From: Anastrepha obliqua
Lineage: Eukaryota > Arthropoda > Insecta > Diptera > Tephritidae
Reading direction: 5' to 3'
DNA length: 64,000 bases
Assembly (NCBI RefSeq): GCF_027943255.1
Contig: NC_072893.1
Span: forward strand, 23,520,001-23,584,000
Both the position numbers and the translations under genes were made by a program. How positions within the stretch are numbered: the first letter of the stretch is position 1; every line of letters starts with the position of its first letter. Positions 63,228 to 64,000 of the stretch are shown here, piece after piece. A model generated the notes under the pieces. It was not told where the DNA came from. It did no database searches and worked only from the letters and a program-made list of their open reading frames with translations.

Positions 63228-64000
<773 letters not shown>

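Overview
The window is from a nuclear genome of a higher fly (Diptera, Schizophora; a tephritid-like fruit fly is the best guess). It has two spliced host genes with fly-type introns, and about 60% or more of the sequence is recognisable transposon debris. The base composition is AT-rich. GC-rich islands are mostly LINE 5' regions, a 96-bp minisatellite and coding exons. There is no bacterial-type gene, operon, CRISPR array, rRNA gene or convincing functional tRNA gene.

Host genes. (1) The gamma subunit of the clathrin adaptor complex AP-1 (AP-1gamma) lies on + from a first coding exon at 10319 to a stop at 42003. Fifteen coding exons join in frame to a 937-residue protein: HEAT/armadillo trunk, a hinge with clathrin-box motifs, and a C-terminal GAE ear. 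Two candidate promoters (about 5.7 kb and 9.9 kb) could give two N-termini. Intron 1 is 14.5 kb and is full of transposons, intron 6 is 8.7 kb and holds at least three mariner remnants, and intron 13 is 3.6 kb. (2) A two-exon gene at 55660-56862 (+) codes for a 375-residue protein with the N-terminal Requiem/DPF ('2/3') domain but no PHD fingers, the pattern of Drosophila toothrin (tth). A TATCGATA (DRE) motif lies about 0.5 kb upstream.

Layout. 1-1.7 kb: Helitron 3' end carrying a higher-order tandem array, inserted in a Helentron/DINE-1-like element with a (TTATG)n core. 2-5.2 kb: SINE pieces and TTAA-flanked inverted-repeat elements, one nested in another. 5.6-6.1 kb: possible 5' exon. 7.2-7.7 kb: 96-bp minisatellite. 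9.7-10.3 kb: main promoter and first exon. 10.6-24.4 kb: LINEs, TTAA elements, two hAT-like MITEs and two adjacent Tc1/mariner elements (DD37D and DD41D). 24.9-42.0 kb: the remaining AP-1gamma exons with more insertions in introns. 43.7-46.0 kb: two LINEs. 46.2-49.9 kb: a TTAA-type element split by a 2.8-kb Helitron. 50.1-52.1 kb: another TTAA element split by a mariner deletion derivative and a Helentron. 53.7-55.0 kb: a longer Helentron holding a nested inverted-repeat element. 55.1-57.4 kb: tth. 59-64 kb: LINE, SINE, Tc1 (interrupted by a Transib-like element) and mariner remnants.

The most useful observations are nested insertions whose pre-insertion sites can be rebuilt from the window itself. 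A 733-bp element with RSS-like CACAGTG ends and a 5-bp target duplication (Transib-like) splits a Tc1 transposase reading frame. TTAA-flanked elements can be excised in silico to restore LINE coding frames or match an empty site in a second copy. Five or more TTAA element types share internal sequence but have different termini. A short SINE-like family ends in the same CTGCTACAACAACAAC tail as a LINE at 44.8 kb, which suggests its mobilising partner.
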